In this document: piece after piece, positions 51,625 to 59,943 of the stretch
Position numbering within the stretch: the first letter of the stretch is position 1
How the letters are laid out: each line of letters starts with the position of its first letter
Origin: Bradyrhizobium sp. AUGA SZCCT0283
GTDB lineage: Bacteria; Pseudomonadota; Alphaproteobacteria; Rhizobiales; Xanthobacteraceae
Length of the DNA: 64,000 nucleotides
Direction: 5' to 3'
NCBI RefSeq assembly: GCF_018130385.1
Contig: NZ_JAFCLU010000008.1
Span: 1 to 64,000, forward strand
The notes under the pieces: model-generated
The model's input: the letters and a program-made list of their open reading frames with translations, nothing else
Database searches by the model: none
Told to the model about the DNA's origin: nothing
Program-made: the position numbers and the translations under genes

Positions 51625-52290
51625 ATGGATACGTCTCATCTGGCAGAGCACGCCGGAACGGCCGGCGCACTGTTTGCATCGATCTTTGTGGTCGCCACCA
51701 CCACGATGCGGACCATGATCCCTTTGCGGGTCTTCGGCATCCTCGCCAATGTCGTGTTGATCGTGACCGCGATTCCGACCCATAATTTCCTGGTAATGGG
51801 GGTTCAGGCGGTCATGCTGCTGGTCAATTCCTATCGCCTGCACCAGATGCTGCAACTGGTGCGCGACGTGAAGAAATCCGTCAACAGCGACCTCTCGATG
51901 GAATGGCTGAAGCCGTTCATGACGGAGCGTCAATGCGCGGCCGGCGAGATCCTGTTCTACAAGGACGAAAAAGCCGAGGACATGCTCTATATCGTCAGCG
52001 GCAAGTTCAGGCTGGTCGAGTCGGGCATCGTGCTGCCGGTTGGCGCCATCGTCGGCGAACTCGGCATGCTGTCGCCGTCGAACATGCGAACCCAGACGCT
52101 GGAATGCGTGGAAGCCGGCCTCGTCCTGAGCGTCAGCTACAGCAAGGTCGAGGAGCTCTACGTGCAGAACCCGGCTTTCGGCTTCTATTTCCTTCGCCTG
52201 TCCAGCGCCCGGCTGTTTCAGAATCTCGAGACGCTGCAGCAGCAGTTGAACCAGCAAACGGCGTCCGCCGCGGCGCCGAAGCCCGCATAG
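51625..52290 (+). CDS. Membrane-anchored cyclic-nucleotide-binding protein
   Basis: A 221-residue protein with two or three N-terminal helices (LFASIFVVATTTMRTMIPLRVFGILANVVLIVTAIPTHNFLVMGVQAVMLL, quoted in part) and a CNBD at about 95-185 (AAGEILFYKDEKAEDMLYIVSGKFRLVESG, GAIVGELGMLSPSNMRTQT). The arginine that contacts the cyclic phosphate is present (NMRTQT). The N-terminus resembles Popeye-domain or YitT-like anchors more than a channel; there is no pore. It is divergent from the channel gene, so both may respond to the same signal. Confidence 0.78.
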   Translation: MDTSHLAEHAGTAGALFASIFVVATTTMRTMIPLRVFGILANVVLIVTAIPTHNFLVMGVQAVMLLVNSYRLHQMLQLVRDVKKSVNSDLSMEWLKPFMTERQCAAGEILFYKDEKAEDMLYIVSGKFRLVESGIVLPVGAIVGELGMLSPSNMRTQTLECVEAGLVLSVSYSKVEELYVQNPAFGFYFLRLSSARLFQNLETLQQQLNQQTASAAAPKPA

Positions 52291-52308
52291 AGGCCGGAGC
52301 CCAAGGGA

Positions 52309-53184
52309 GTGTCAGACCGCGGTATCCTGTCGTCGGTGCGTTATCTGTTCGCGGATTTCATCGGCGAGGATGACGCCACGCCGCCATTCCTGCCCGAAGG
52401 GCTGCCGGAACAGGTCATGGCGGCGGCGAGCGACGCCATCCATCTCCTGATCGACTACCAGGGAGCCAGCTACGCCGAACTTTACGTCCACCGGCTGCGG
52501 CGGTTCGTCGGCAAGCAAGGCGTCGATGACGCCATGCTGACCGAAATTGCGCGGCTGATGGCGGCGCGCATGGCCTATGAAGATCCGATCCGGATCGCGC
52601 AACTGAAGCTTGCCGAACTGGATCCGGCGTCCGGCAATCCTGCCAGGCCCGCCGTCGATATCAGGAAGTTCACGCTCGAGGAATTGATCGGCGCGCTTCC
52701 CGCCGTCATCGCCGAGTATGTGCTCTATGCACTCGATTGGGTAGGCTGGACGAACAAGCGCGTCTCCATCCGCTTCAGCACGGCCAGCCGGTTCGGCATC
52801 CGCCGCCTCAAGATCGAGGCGGGACTGCGGCGATGGCGGTTGCTTTCGCTGCGTTACGCCAAGGAGCGGGTCTGGGTCGAACGCTGGCTGCACATGATCG
52901 ATCGCAGCCTGGCCAAGCAGCCTCAGGCCGCGCCGGCGATCGTGCAGACCGCGACCATGATCGGGGGATATGGCGATGTCTATCGTCAGGGCCTGGCGGA
53001 CTGGAATGCGATCATCGACGGCCTGGTCAAGCCGACCTTCGATGGCGTGCTGGCGCTGCCCGATCTCGGAAACGCGGTGACCGAAGCGCGCGCCACCGCG
53101 CTGCCCGACCCGCGGCAGTCCGCGCTCAAGCGCAAGATCGCCGAAATCCGGGCGCGGGCGGCTGCAAGCTCGTATGTAACCTGA
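52309..53184 (+). CDS. DUF6537-like protein
   Basis: A 291-residue soluble, mostly helical protein that starts at GTG with GGAG nine bases upstream. The segment YAELYVHRLRRFVGKQGVDDAMLTEIARLMAARMAYEDPIRIAQLKLAE resembles the C-terminal DUF6537 part of indolepyruvate ferredoxin oxidoreductase subunits (quoted in part). No ferredoxin or thiamine-binding domain is present, so it is a stand-alone copy of that domain. Function unclear. It is 18 bases after the CNBD gene on the same strand. Confidence 0.6.
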   Translation: MSDRGILSSVRYLFADFIGEDDATPPFLPEGLPEQVMAAASDAIHLLIDYQGASYAELYVHRLRRFVGKQGVDDAMLTEIARLMAARMAYEDPIRIAQLKLAELDPASGNPARPAVDIRKFTLEELIGALPAVIAEYVLYALDWVGWTNKRVSIRFSTASRFGIRRLKIEAGLRRWRLLSLRYAKERVWVERWLHMIDRSLAKQPQAAPAIVQTATMIGGYGDVYRQGLADWNAIIDGLVKPTFDGVLALPDLGNAVTEARATALPDPRQSALKRKIAEIRARAAASSYVT

Positions 53185-53186
53185 TT

Positions 53187-54587
53187 TTAAGCGCTCTGCG
53201 CGGTCTTCACCGCCACCACTTTGTCATCCTGGGGCGGCGGGTGCCGCTTGAGATGTTCGCGGCGCAGGCCGATCTCGTCGCGGACGAATTCATAGCCGAG
53301 CTTGAAGGTGTCCAGCCCGTCGCTGGAGATGGTGCCGTCGCGCAAGCCTATCACTACGCCGCGCAGGATCATTTCGAGTTCGTCCTGAAGTTCGTCGAGG
53401 GCGTCGAGGCTCGTGGCGTATTCCATGCGCTCGCCGATATCGAGAATGGCGGTTGCGAGCTGGCTGGCCTTCTCCGGCGCGATCCGGGTGACCTTGGTGT
53501 AGATGGCGGCAAAGATTGTGCCGATGATACTGAGCGCCGCCAGGGCGACATACATCAGGTCACTGTAGCGCTCGATAAAGGACTTGATTTCGTCGTTGAT
53601 GTATTCGGCGGCGCCGGGATGCGCCACGATGAAGGCATCCTTGTCGGTTGCTGCGGGCTCGATCTTGGACGCGAAGCCGTCGGTGAGCGAGAGCTCGGCC
53701 TTGTTCTCGTAGATGATCCGCGCCAGGTCGCTCACGGTCGTGGTCGAAAGCTTGGATTGGGCGACCAATAGCCATTCGAGCCCGATCGTGTCGACGTCTT
53801 CCGCGGGCACGGCGGGGGAGGCGGACAGCATTCCGGTCGCCACCGTTTCCTCTGATATCGCCGGGTATTTCCTGGCGATCGCTTTCGCCGAATCGATCGC
53901 ATTCAGGGTGAAGCCGCCGCGTCTGGTATATTGCTCGTAGCTCTTGTCCTTCACGATCTGCGAAGCGTGCGCGATCTTGACCACGGCGCCGAAGCCTGCT
54001 GCGAACAGCTGGTCGAAGGTCGCGCCCGGCGGCGCCATCTGGACCCGCGCGCCCGCATCCGGGGTGTCCGAGAGCTCGAGAATATTGCGCATTAGCGCGC
54101 CGCCGCTCTCGCCGTCCGCGATGACCGCGATCTTCTTTTTCTTCAGCTCGGCGATGGTTTTGATTTTCTTGCCGGTGGGGCTGATCAGCAGAAGCAGGTC
54201 GTGTTCGAGGATCGCAACTGCGCGGGCGCGGGGCGGTATCCTGGCGTCGGTGCGCAATATCGCAAGGTTGGCTTCCTTGCGGTCGAACTGCGACAATGCC
54301 TTGGCGTTGTCGCCGTTGGGCACGATCTTGAGCCGCAGCCGCGAGGAATTATTCTTCAGCACCGTCGCCAGCCGGGCGGCGAAGCGCGCCTCGGGGCCAT
54401 TGGCCTCGCCGACGGCAAACACCAGCGTCTCCGAATTGCGCAGCCAGGTCCGGCCACCCCACACCGCGGCGGCGGTCAGGATCAGGGTCAGGATGGAAAA
54501 CAGCAGGATCTGGGTCCGGTTGCTCTTGACGACCCGCAACCGGCGACGCGGCATTTCCGGAGGCGGCGTTGGGGCTTCAGCACTCAT
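53187..54587 (-). CDS. Membrane-anchored TAXI-family binding protein
   Basis: A 466-residue protein with one N-terminal helix (ILLFSILTLILTAAAVWGG), a TAXI-like binding domain at 55-340 (LVFAVGEANGPEARFAARLATVL, DLLLLISPTGKKI, AHPGAAEYINDEIKSF), a second helix at about 345-370 (LMYVALAALSIIGTIFAAIY) and a cytoplasmic C-terminal helical tail. No TRAP permease is adjacent. The architecture suggests a sensor or an anchored receptor rather than a classical soluble binding protein. Confidence 0.82.
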   Translation of the reverse strand: MSAEAPTPPPEMPRRRLRVVKSNRTQILLFSILTLILTAAAVWGGRTWLRNSETLVFAVGEANGPEARFAARLATVLKNNSSRLRLKIVPNGDNAKALSQFDRKEANLAILRTDARIPPRARAVAILEHDLLLLISPTGKKIKTIAELKKKKIAVIADGESGGALMRNILELSDTPDAGARVQMAPPGATFDQLFAAGFGAVVKIAHASQIVKDKSYEQYTRRGGFTLNAIDSAKAIARKYPAISEETVATGMLSASPAVPAEDVDTIGLEWLLVAQSKLSTTTVSDLARIIYENKAELSLTDGFASKIEPAATDKDAFIVAHPGAAEYINDEIKSFIERYSDLMYVALAALSIIGTIFAAIYTKVTRIAPEKASQLATAILDIGERMEYATSLDALDELQDELEMILRGVVIGLRDGTISSDGLDTFKLGYEFVRDEIGLRREHLKRHPPPQDDKVVAVKTAQSA

Positions 54588-54951
54588 GGCTCGTACCCGG
54601 GGTCAGGGACGTGTCGCCGCCGAGCAGGCCGCAGGCCGTCCGAATGAATTCGTAAATGCCTAGAAAAGAACGATAATTTTGCCCGCCGGCCGATGATAGC
54701 CCGCTCCTATGGGATTGCAAAGCGCGCCCGCCGGTAACCTTACCTTGCGGGCTACGCCGCGCGCCGTTGCCGCAATATCGCAGTTCCGCCACACCGTACG
54801 ATTTTCAGACTACCCACAGGTGCATTCCGGCGCGGGAGGTGTCATAAATAAAGGCAACGTTCGAATAGTCCGGGTTTGACAAGAACATTGTGCTGACAGC
54901 CTAGGTCCCGGTTTTTCGCCACCTCTCTAGTCCCAGCAAAGGGCGTCAGCT
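54588..54951. other. Intergenic stretch
   Basis: No gene or repeat seen. GGTTTGACAAG at about 54873 has a -35-like hexamer, but no matching -10 at the right distance. It separates divergent genes. Confidence 0.5.
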
Positions 54952-55359
54952 TTGTTGTTTCCTTCGATGTCGTCCGCGGTCCCGGTAGGTGCGCTGATAG
55001 GATGGATGCTGCTTCTCACCGTGAAGCACGTCATTGCCGACTTCATGCTGCAAAATTCCTGGATGGCGATCGGCAAGGATCAAAAGACCGGCTGGGCCTT
55101 GCCGCTGTTGGCGCATTGCCTCGTGCACCTCGCGGTATCGATGGCGCTGATCCTGATCGTCGCGCCGCGATTCTGGTTCGTCGCCTTCATCGACTTCGCC
55201 ATTCACATCACCGTCGACCGCATCAAGGGGATCATCGCTTCCCGGTTCGGCGTGACGCTGGAGAACGAGCATCCGTGGTTCTGGACGCTGATCGGCGTCG
55301 ATCAGGCGCTGCACCATCTCACCGGTTTCGGCCTGTCGATCTTCATGGCGGCGAACTGA
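54952..55359 (+). CDS. DUF3307-family membrane protein
   Basis: A 135-residue protein with four hydrophobic helices and the conserved KHVIADFMLQ near the start and HITVDRIKGIIASRFG in the middle, as in DUF3307 proteins. Start is TTG with AAAGGG nine bases upstream; an ATG at 54967 is too far from any ribosome site. Function unknown. Confidence 0.8.
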   Translation: MLFPSMSSAVPVGALIGWMLLLTVKHVIADFMLQNSWMAIGKDQKTGWALPLLAHCLVHLAVSMALILIVAPRFWFVAFIDFAIHITVDRIKGIIASRFGVTLENEHPWFWTLIGVDQALHHLTGFGLSIFMAAN

Positions 55360-55555
55360 TCCCGCACGCCGCGGCATCGGCCTCACGGTTTCAATCCTGC
55401 TCCGGCATCGGAAGCCGCGCATCCGCGCCGGTGCGAATCATGTCCCGATTCCAATTCAGGCGTGGCTGGCAAGTCCCCCCGGAACACTACTGATGCGCGT
55501 GGTTAACCTTTCATTAGAGTATTGCACTGCATCTTCCGCAAAGGGAGAACCCGCA

Positions 55556-55960
55556 ATGTTTTCAAGCCGCGACGCCTTCGAGAACGATTTCTGTCCGGTC
55601 CGCGACGAGTTGCTCGGCGCGATGTATCGCGCCAACGCCAACGGCCTGCCGCTGCTGGTGGAGAGCGTTTCGTCCGAGGTCCGCGCCATGCTGGCGCTAT
55701 TCTGCTACCGCCGCAGCCACCTCCACGCGCTGGCCGTTGCCATCGCGGCGAGTTGTACCGAACGCGAGCTGGTCCATCTCGGCGGCCGGGTCGGTTCCAC
55801 GCTTTATGCGCTGTCGCGCGAGCCCGCCGCGCGTTCCGCCTCGTCGTCCTCCCACGGCGGCCGCAAGCCGATCACACTTTCGACCAAGCCGCTCTCGACC
55901 TTCAAGCCGATCGAGGACGAGATCGACGACGAAGATTTTGCCGAAGCGGTGACGGCGTAA
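55556..55960 (+). CDS. Conserved hypothetical protein
   Basis: A 134-residue protein (FSSRDAFENDFCPVRDELLGAMYRANANGLP...) with a helical N-terminal half and a low-complexity Ser/Lys-rich tail ending in an acidic stretch (IEDEIDDEDF). GGGAGAACCCGCA precedes the ATG. Family not recognised, though such proteins appear across Bradyrhizobium by my memory. Confidence 0.68.
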   Translation: MFSSRDAFENDFCPVRDELLGAMYRANANGLPLLVESVSSEVRAMLALFCYRRSHLHALAVAIAASCTERELVHLGGRVGSTLYALSREPAARSASSSSHGGRKPITLSTKPLSTFKPIEDEIDDEDFAEAVTA

Positions 55961-55970
55961 CACAGCTATC

Positions 55971-56056
55971 GTAGCCCGGGTGAAGCGCAGCGTAGCCCGG
56001 GGGGTCTCGTAACCGGCCAAAGCGGTCCCGGATTGCGCTTCGCTTCATCCAGGCTA
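55971..56056. repeat. REP-like palindrome, family 1, copy E
   Basis: Two start units (GTAGCCCGGGTGAAGCGCAG and CGTAGCCCGGGGGG) are followed by ATTGCGCTTCGCTTCATCCAG and GGCTAC (quoted in part). It is a divergent subtype in which GATGAGCG is replaced by GGTGAAGCG. Confidence 0.72.
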
Positions 56057-56073
56057 CTGCCCCGCGCGAAACG

Positions 56074-56388
56074 TCACACCAGCACCGGCATTCCGTGCCG
56101 CTTTCGCGCCATCGCGCATTCGACATCGCCGGGCATGCAGGTACGGCACACCTCGGGCCGCACCGCATAGATCAGGCACGCCGTCGCCTCGCCGACCTTG
56201 CCTGACAGCGCCGAACAGCGGTCGCCGTCGCAGCGCATTCCCGACAGTCTTTCGTTGACGAATTTTTCCGGGATCAGGTCGAGCGCCGCATCGTCCTCGA
56301 TGGTGAAACGCGGCCAGTTCTGCGAGTAGCTGCAGCAGGCGCCGCAGGCCTGGCACGGGCTTTCGTTATCGGCGGCGGTTCCTTGCAT
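56074..56388 (-). CDS. YkgJ-family cysteine-cluster protein
   Basis: A 104-residue protein with the cysteine pattern CQACGACCSYS at 13-20, GDRCSAL, ATACLIY and PEVCRTCMPGDVEC. Eight or nine cysteines suggest an iron or zinc cluster. The family is widespread and uncharacterised. It is on the minus strand, 70 bases beyond the WYL regulator end. Confidence 0.82.
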   Translation of the reverse strand: MQGTAADNESPCQACGACCSYSQNWPRFTIEDDAALDLIPEKFVNERLSGMRCDGDRCSALSGKVGEATACLIYAVRPEVCRTCMPGDVECAMARKRHGMPVLV

Positions 56389-56457
56389 ACCTCGCGTTTA
56401 GCCCGGAATGACGGCCGCGGCCAGCTATCCGTGTCAGGTATCCGTCAGGTGTCCCCT

Positions 56458-57156
56458 TCAGGTATCTTTGGGCGCTTCCCAGACCAGGCTGCGCCGCCAT
56501 TTCGCCCGCAGGATGTCGCGCCGTTCCGGATATTTTTCGTCGTGATAGACCGCGTCGACGACGCGGTCGGTGCGGAAACTGCGGAAATCCTTGCGCAGTT
56601 CGCACCACGCCGCGAGTATCCGCACCGCCTCGTGATAGCCGACAGCGATCGGCCAGATCGTGCGCTGGCTGTCGCGGCCGTGCTCATCGCGATAGTTCAG
56701 CGTGATTTTCTTGCCCTCGTGGATTTGCGTCCGTGTCCGCACCATGTCGATACGGTCGGGCTCCCGGTTCCATGCCGATCGGGCGCGGCTGGCAGGCTCC
56801 AGCACGAATGGCCGCAGGCGTTCCGGCACGGTCTCCGCGACTTTTGCCATCAGGTCCTGCGCTGCGCGTGCCAGCGCGGGATCGGCGTGGCCGACCACCC
56901 ATTGCGCGCCAAGCACGCAGGCCTCGATCTCATCAGGCGTGAGCATCAACGGCGGCAGGTCGAATCCTTTTTCCAGGATGTAGCCTACGCCGGCTTCGCC
57001 GCGGATCGGCACCCGCTGTTCGATCAGGGTCGTTATATCGCGGTAGATGGTTCGCTTGGAGGTCTCCAGTTCGGCCGCAATCGCATCCGCCGTCATGGGC
57101 TTGCGGGTGCGCCGAAGCACCTGAATGATCTGGAACAGCCGATCGGCCCGTCGCAT
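56458..57156 (-). CDS. WYL-domain transcriptional regulator (YafY type), module 2
   Basis: A 232-residue regulator: winged helix at 1-60 (RLFQIIQVLRRTRKPMTADAIAAELETSKRTIYRDITTLI) and WYL domain at 130-205 (KITLNYRDEHGRDSQRTIWPIAVGY, LAAWCELRKDFRSFRTDRV), without the longer tail of module 1. A palindromic site lies 34 bases before its start, and an almost identical site lies in front of the GST gene at 57569, so both are likely its targets. Confidence 0.88.
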   Translation of the reverse strand: MRRADRLFQIIQVLRRTRKPMTADAIAAELETSKRTIYRDITTLIEQRVPIRGEAGVGYILEKGFDLPPLMLTPDEIEACVLGAQWVVGHADPALARAAQDLMAKVAETVPERLRPFVLEPASRARSAWNREPDRIDMVRTRTQIHEGKKITLNYRDEHGRDSQRTIWPIAVGYHEAVRILAAWCELRKDFRSFRTDRVVDAVYHDEKYPERRDILRAKWRRSLVWEAPKDT

Positions 57157-57189
57157 GGCTCGTTCTCTTTTCTAAAAGCACCTGCCCGA

Positions 57190-57216
57190 TGCTGACAGCA
57201 TGTTGGCAGCAGGGGG
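57190..57216. promoter_or_regulatory. WYL regulator operator, copy 1
   Basis: TGCTGACA-GCATGT-TGGCAGCA followed by GGGGG; the arms pair in seven of eight positions. It lies between the regulator and the small plus-strand gene. Confidence 0.7.
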
Positions 57217-57258
57217 TGGGTATATCGGGACAACACCTCAAGTGAAGGGAATTTGTCC

Positions 57259-57507
57259 ATGACGATTTTCAGCGAATTCGGCTTCCGGGGAAGCCGCGGA
57301 CCTCTCCTGAATGCCCAGGGATTTGCGTTGGAACAGCTGGTTTCCATCCATTGCGTCACCACCGATCTGCGCTGGGCGATGGTTGAGCTGGCGTGGCGTT
57401 CATTCACAGCAATGTGCGCCTTTGCGCAAGGGCAGCTTGTCTCGTGGGCGCGCAGGGCCCGTACGCCGCGGTCCGAAGAGGGCCGCGGCCGGCATTGCTG
57501 CTGCTGA
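57259..57507 (+). CDS. Small hypothetical protein
   Basis: An 82-residue frame (TIFSEFGFRGSRGPLLNAQG...) with a possible ribosome site AAGGGAATT. It ends HCCC just inside the second operator copy. It has no known family and codon bias is mediocre. Its position between the two operators supports a real short gene controlled by the regulator, but it may equally be leader DNA. Confidence 0.45.
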   Translation: MTIFSEFGFRGSRGPLLNAQGFALEQLVSIHCVTTDLRWAMVELAWRSFTAMCAFAQGQLVSWARRARTPRSEEGRGRHCCC

Positions 57508-57528
57508 CACCATGGTGGCAGCAGGGGG
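57502..57528. promoter_or_regulatory. WYL regulator operator, copy 2
   Basis: TGCTGA-CACCATGGTG-GCAGCA with GGGGG directly after. It shares every conserved position with copy 1, including the G run on the right, and begins 67 bases before the GST start. Confidence 0.72.
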
Positions 57529-57568
57529 GCGCTAGCCTCGGGCACGTTTAAGAAGATCGGAGACCAGC

Positions 57569-58297
57569 ATGATTACCCTTTATGGCTTCGGCGCCGGTTT
57601 CGGCCTGCCGGAGATCAGCCCTTTTGTGACCAAAACCGAGGTCCAGCTGAAGATGGCCGGTCTTGCCTATCGCAAGGAGAGGGCAAAGCCACCGGCCTCG
57701 CCGAAGGGGCAGTTGCCCTATATCGTCGATGAGGCCGAGACGATCGCCGATTCAACCTTCATTCGCGCGCATCTGGAAGCCAAATACGGTTTCGATTTCG
57801 ATGCCCCGCTCAGCCTGCAGGCGCGTGCGCAGGCCTGGGCCTTCGAGCGGATGATCGAGCACCATGTCTATTGGGCGCTGGTCGGCGCGCGCTGGGTCGA
57901 TGGCGACAATTTTGCCAAGGGCCCCGCGCATTTCTTCGACAGCGCGCCATTGCACTTGCGCGAAAAACTCCGCGAGGACGCGCAGTTCCGCGTCGCCGAG
58001 AATTACCTCCTCAGCGGCCTCGGCCGCCATGCGCCCGAAGAGGATATCGATCTTGCCGTTCGCTCGCTGTTTGCGTTGTCGGTGCAGCTTGGCGACAAGG
58101 CCTTTCTGATGGGCGAAACGCCATGCGGCATGGACGCCACCGCCTTCGGCGCGCTCGCCGGAATTTTGACGCCGTTCTTCGAATCGGCGCTGCGGCAGCG
58201 GACGGAGCAATTCGCCAACCTCACCGCCTATGTCGACCGGATGATGCTGCTGTATTATCCGGAATTCGCCTGGGCGCCGGTGCAGCAAGCTGCGTGA
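57569..58297 (+). CDS. Glutathione S-transferase-like protein (metaxin/FAX type), module 2
   Basis: A 242-residue protein with a thioredoxin-like N-terminal domain (ITLYGFGAGFGLPEISPFVTKTEVQLKMAGLAY) and the segment SPKGQLPYIVDEAETIADSTFIRAHLE, as in Tom37/metaxin and failed-axon-connections GSTs. The C-terminal helical domain follows (AFLMGETPCGMDATAFGALAG). GGAG lies six bases before the ATG. It abuts the end of the convergent PNPOx-like gene by one base. Confidence 0.85.
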   Translation: MITLYGFGAGFGLPEISPFVTKTEVQLKMAGLAYRKERAKPPASPKGQLPYIVDEAETIADSTFIRAHLEAKYGFDFDAPLSLQARAQAWAFERMIEHHVYWALVGARWVDGDNFAKGPAHFFDSAPLHLREKLREDAQFRVAENYLLSGLGRHAPEEDIDLAVRSLFALSVQLGDKAFLMGETPCGMDATAFGALAGILTPFFESALRQRTEQFANLTAYVDRMMLLYYPEFAWAPVQQAA

Positions 58298-58930
58298 TCA
58301 TGGCGTAGCCGACGCGGACTGGCCCTGCAATGCGACCAGTTCCGCTTCGAGTTCGGCGATGCGGGCGTCGCGCACTGCGAGAGCTTGGGCAACATCCGCA
58401 GCATCGAACTTCTGCGGGATATGTTGCGGGCAGTTGGTGTCCCACGCCGAGATCTTGAACAGGATGACCTGCTCGGGCCGCGCCTTGTAGCCTTGCGGCA
58501 TCAGCGATTTCGTCAGAGCGGGATCGTCTTCCACCACGCGCGCCTCGCCCCAGATCTTCACGCGGCGGCGGTGTGCATAGTCCATCACGAAGATGTGCGC
58601 CTTCGGATTCTCCGACAGGTTGCCCTGCGTGATGTACTGCCGGTTTCCGCTGTAATCGGCAAACGCGATGGTGTTCTTGTCGAGGATTTTGACAAAACCC
58701 TTCGGCCCGCCGCGGTGCTGGATGTAGGGCTGGCCGTCGGCGGACGCCGTCGCGAGATAGAAGCTGTTGGTTTCGGCGAGGAAGCCGGCGAGATTTTCGT
58801 CGATCTCGACGCGCCAGCCGCCGCGCTCCTCGACATGGGCATAGGCCTCGCGCGAGCCCTTGCGGGTCTGGATCGCCTTCACCGCCGGAGTGAAGGCGAC
58901 ATCGCTGGAATAGGTGTGAATGTCAGACAT
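58298..58930 (-). CDS. Pyridoxamine 5'-phosphate oxidase-family flavin protein
   Basis: A 210-residue split-barrel protein (LAETNSFYLATASADGQPYIQHRGGPKGFVKILDKNTIAFADYSGNRQYITQGNLSENPKAHIFVMDY, quoted in part), the PNPOx-like flavin or F420-binding fold. A C-terminal coiled helix (AVRDARIAELEAELVALQGQ) is added. GGAGG lies five bases before the ATG. It is divergent from a LysR gene with an inverted repeat between them. The reaction is unknown. Confidence 0.85.
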   Translation of the reverse strand: MSDIHTYSSDVAFTPAVKAIQTRKGSREAYAHVEERGGWRVEIDENLAGFLAETNSFYLATASADGQPYIQHRGGPKGFVKILDKNTIAFADYSGNRQYITQGNLSENPKAHIFVMDYAHRRRVKIWGEARVVEDDPALTKSLMPQGYKARPEQVILFKISAWDTNCPQHIPQKFDAADVAQALAVRDARIAELEAELVALQGQSASATP

Positions 58931-59013
58931 CTGAGCCTCCGGTGATGGGGCGCCAAAACGGTCGTCCTTGATCCACAAGATGGATGTTCCCAGAAGTAAA
59001 ACAATCTTGGGAG

Positions 59014-59046
59014 TTGACACTACACTATTGCCGGATATGCAATAGT
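59014..59046 (+). promoter_or_regulatory. Promoter and operator of the LysR gene
   Basis: TTGACA at 59014-59019 and TATGCA at 59036-59041 with 16 bases between them form a plausible sigma-70 promoter. ACTATTGC and GCAATAGT (59024-59031, 59039-59046) form a perfect inverted repeat over its -10 box. The ATG at 59050 lies about where transcription would start, and no ribosome site precedes it. Confidence 0.55.
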
Positions 59047-59049
59047 CCT

Positions 59050-59943
59050 ATGGACCGGATCGATGCCATGCAGGCCTTTGTGGCGGTGGCCGACCTGCGG
59101 GGCTTTGCCCCCGCGGCGCGCAAGCTTGGGCTGTCGCCTTCGGGCGTCACGCGGCTCATTGCGGCGCTGGAGGATCGTCTCGGCGCACGGCTGCTGCAAC
59201 GGACGACGCGGCAGGTGACGCTGACCGACGCCGGCTCACGTTACCTTGAGCGGGCGCGGCGGATTTTGGTCGATATCGCGGAGGCGGAGGACGCCATCGA
59301 GGGCGAGCGCACGCGGCCGGAGGGGCAACTCGTCATCTCGGCGCCGGTCGGGTTCGGCCGGCTGCATGTCAGCGGAATCGTGACCGCCTACCTGAAGCGC
59401 TATGGCGATGTCGGCGTCGACCTCCGTTTGTCGGATCGCATGATCAACCTCGTCGAGGACGGTGTCGATCTCGCGGTCCGGATCGGCCATTTGCCCGACT
59501 CAACGCTGGTGGCACGCCATGTCGGCGAGATGCGGCGGATCGTGGTGGCCTCGCCCGGATATCTTGAGAAGCGTGGTGAGCCGGGGCGGCCGCAGGAGAT
59601 TTCCGCGCATGACACGATCCAGTTCGGCGCCATGACGGCGGCGCTCGACTGGCGATTCGTCGAGGATGGCCGCGAGATCCGCGTCGCCAGCACGCCGCGT
59701 TTAGCCACCAACAGCTCCGACGCCGCGCTCCAATATGCGGAAGCGGACGGCGGGCTGACGCGGGTGATGGCCTATCAGGCCGCCGAATCGCTTAAAGCGC
59801 AGCGGCTTAGAATCGTACTGGCGCCGTTCGAACAGCCGGCGATGCCGATCCAGATCGTCTATCCGACGTCGCGGCTATTGTCGGCGAAGGTCCGCACGTT
59901 CATCGATCTCGTGACCGAAATGGCCGACTGGCATTTCGGCTAG
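59050..59943 (+). CDS. LysR-family transcriptional regulator
   Basis: A 297-residue regulator: winged helix at 1-60 (MQAFVAVADLRGFAPAARKLGLSPSGVTRLIAALEDRLGARLLQRTTR) and a PBP2-type effector domain from about 90 (LVISAPVGFGRLHVSGIVTAYLKRYGDVGVDLRLSD). Subfamily like the LysR proteins that control neighbouring oxidoreductases. It probably represses or activates the divergent PNPOx-like gene and itself. The transcript may be leaderless. Its stop overlaps the convergent thioesterase stop by four bases. Confidence 0.9.
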   Translation: MDRIDAMQAFVAVADLRGFAPAARKLGLSPSGVTRLIAALEDRLGARLLQRTTRQVTLTDAGSRYLERARRILVDIAEAEDAIEGERTRPEGQLVISAPVGFGRLHVSGIVTAYLKRYGDVGVDLRLSDRMINLVEDGVDLAVRIGHLPDSTLVARHVGEMRRIVVASPGYLEKRGEPGRPQEISAHDTIQFGAMTAALDWRFVEDGREIRVASTPRLATNSSDAALQYAEADGGLTRVMAYQAAESLKAQRLRIVLAPFEQPAMPIQIVYPTSRLLSAKVRTFIDLVTEMADWHFG

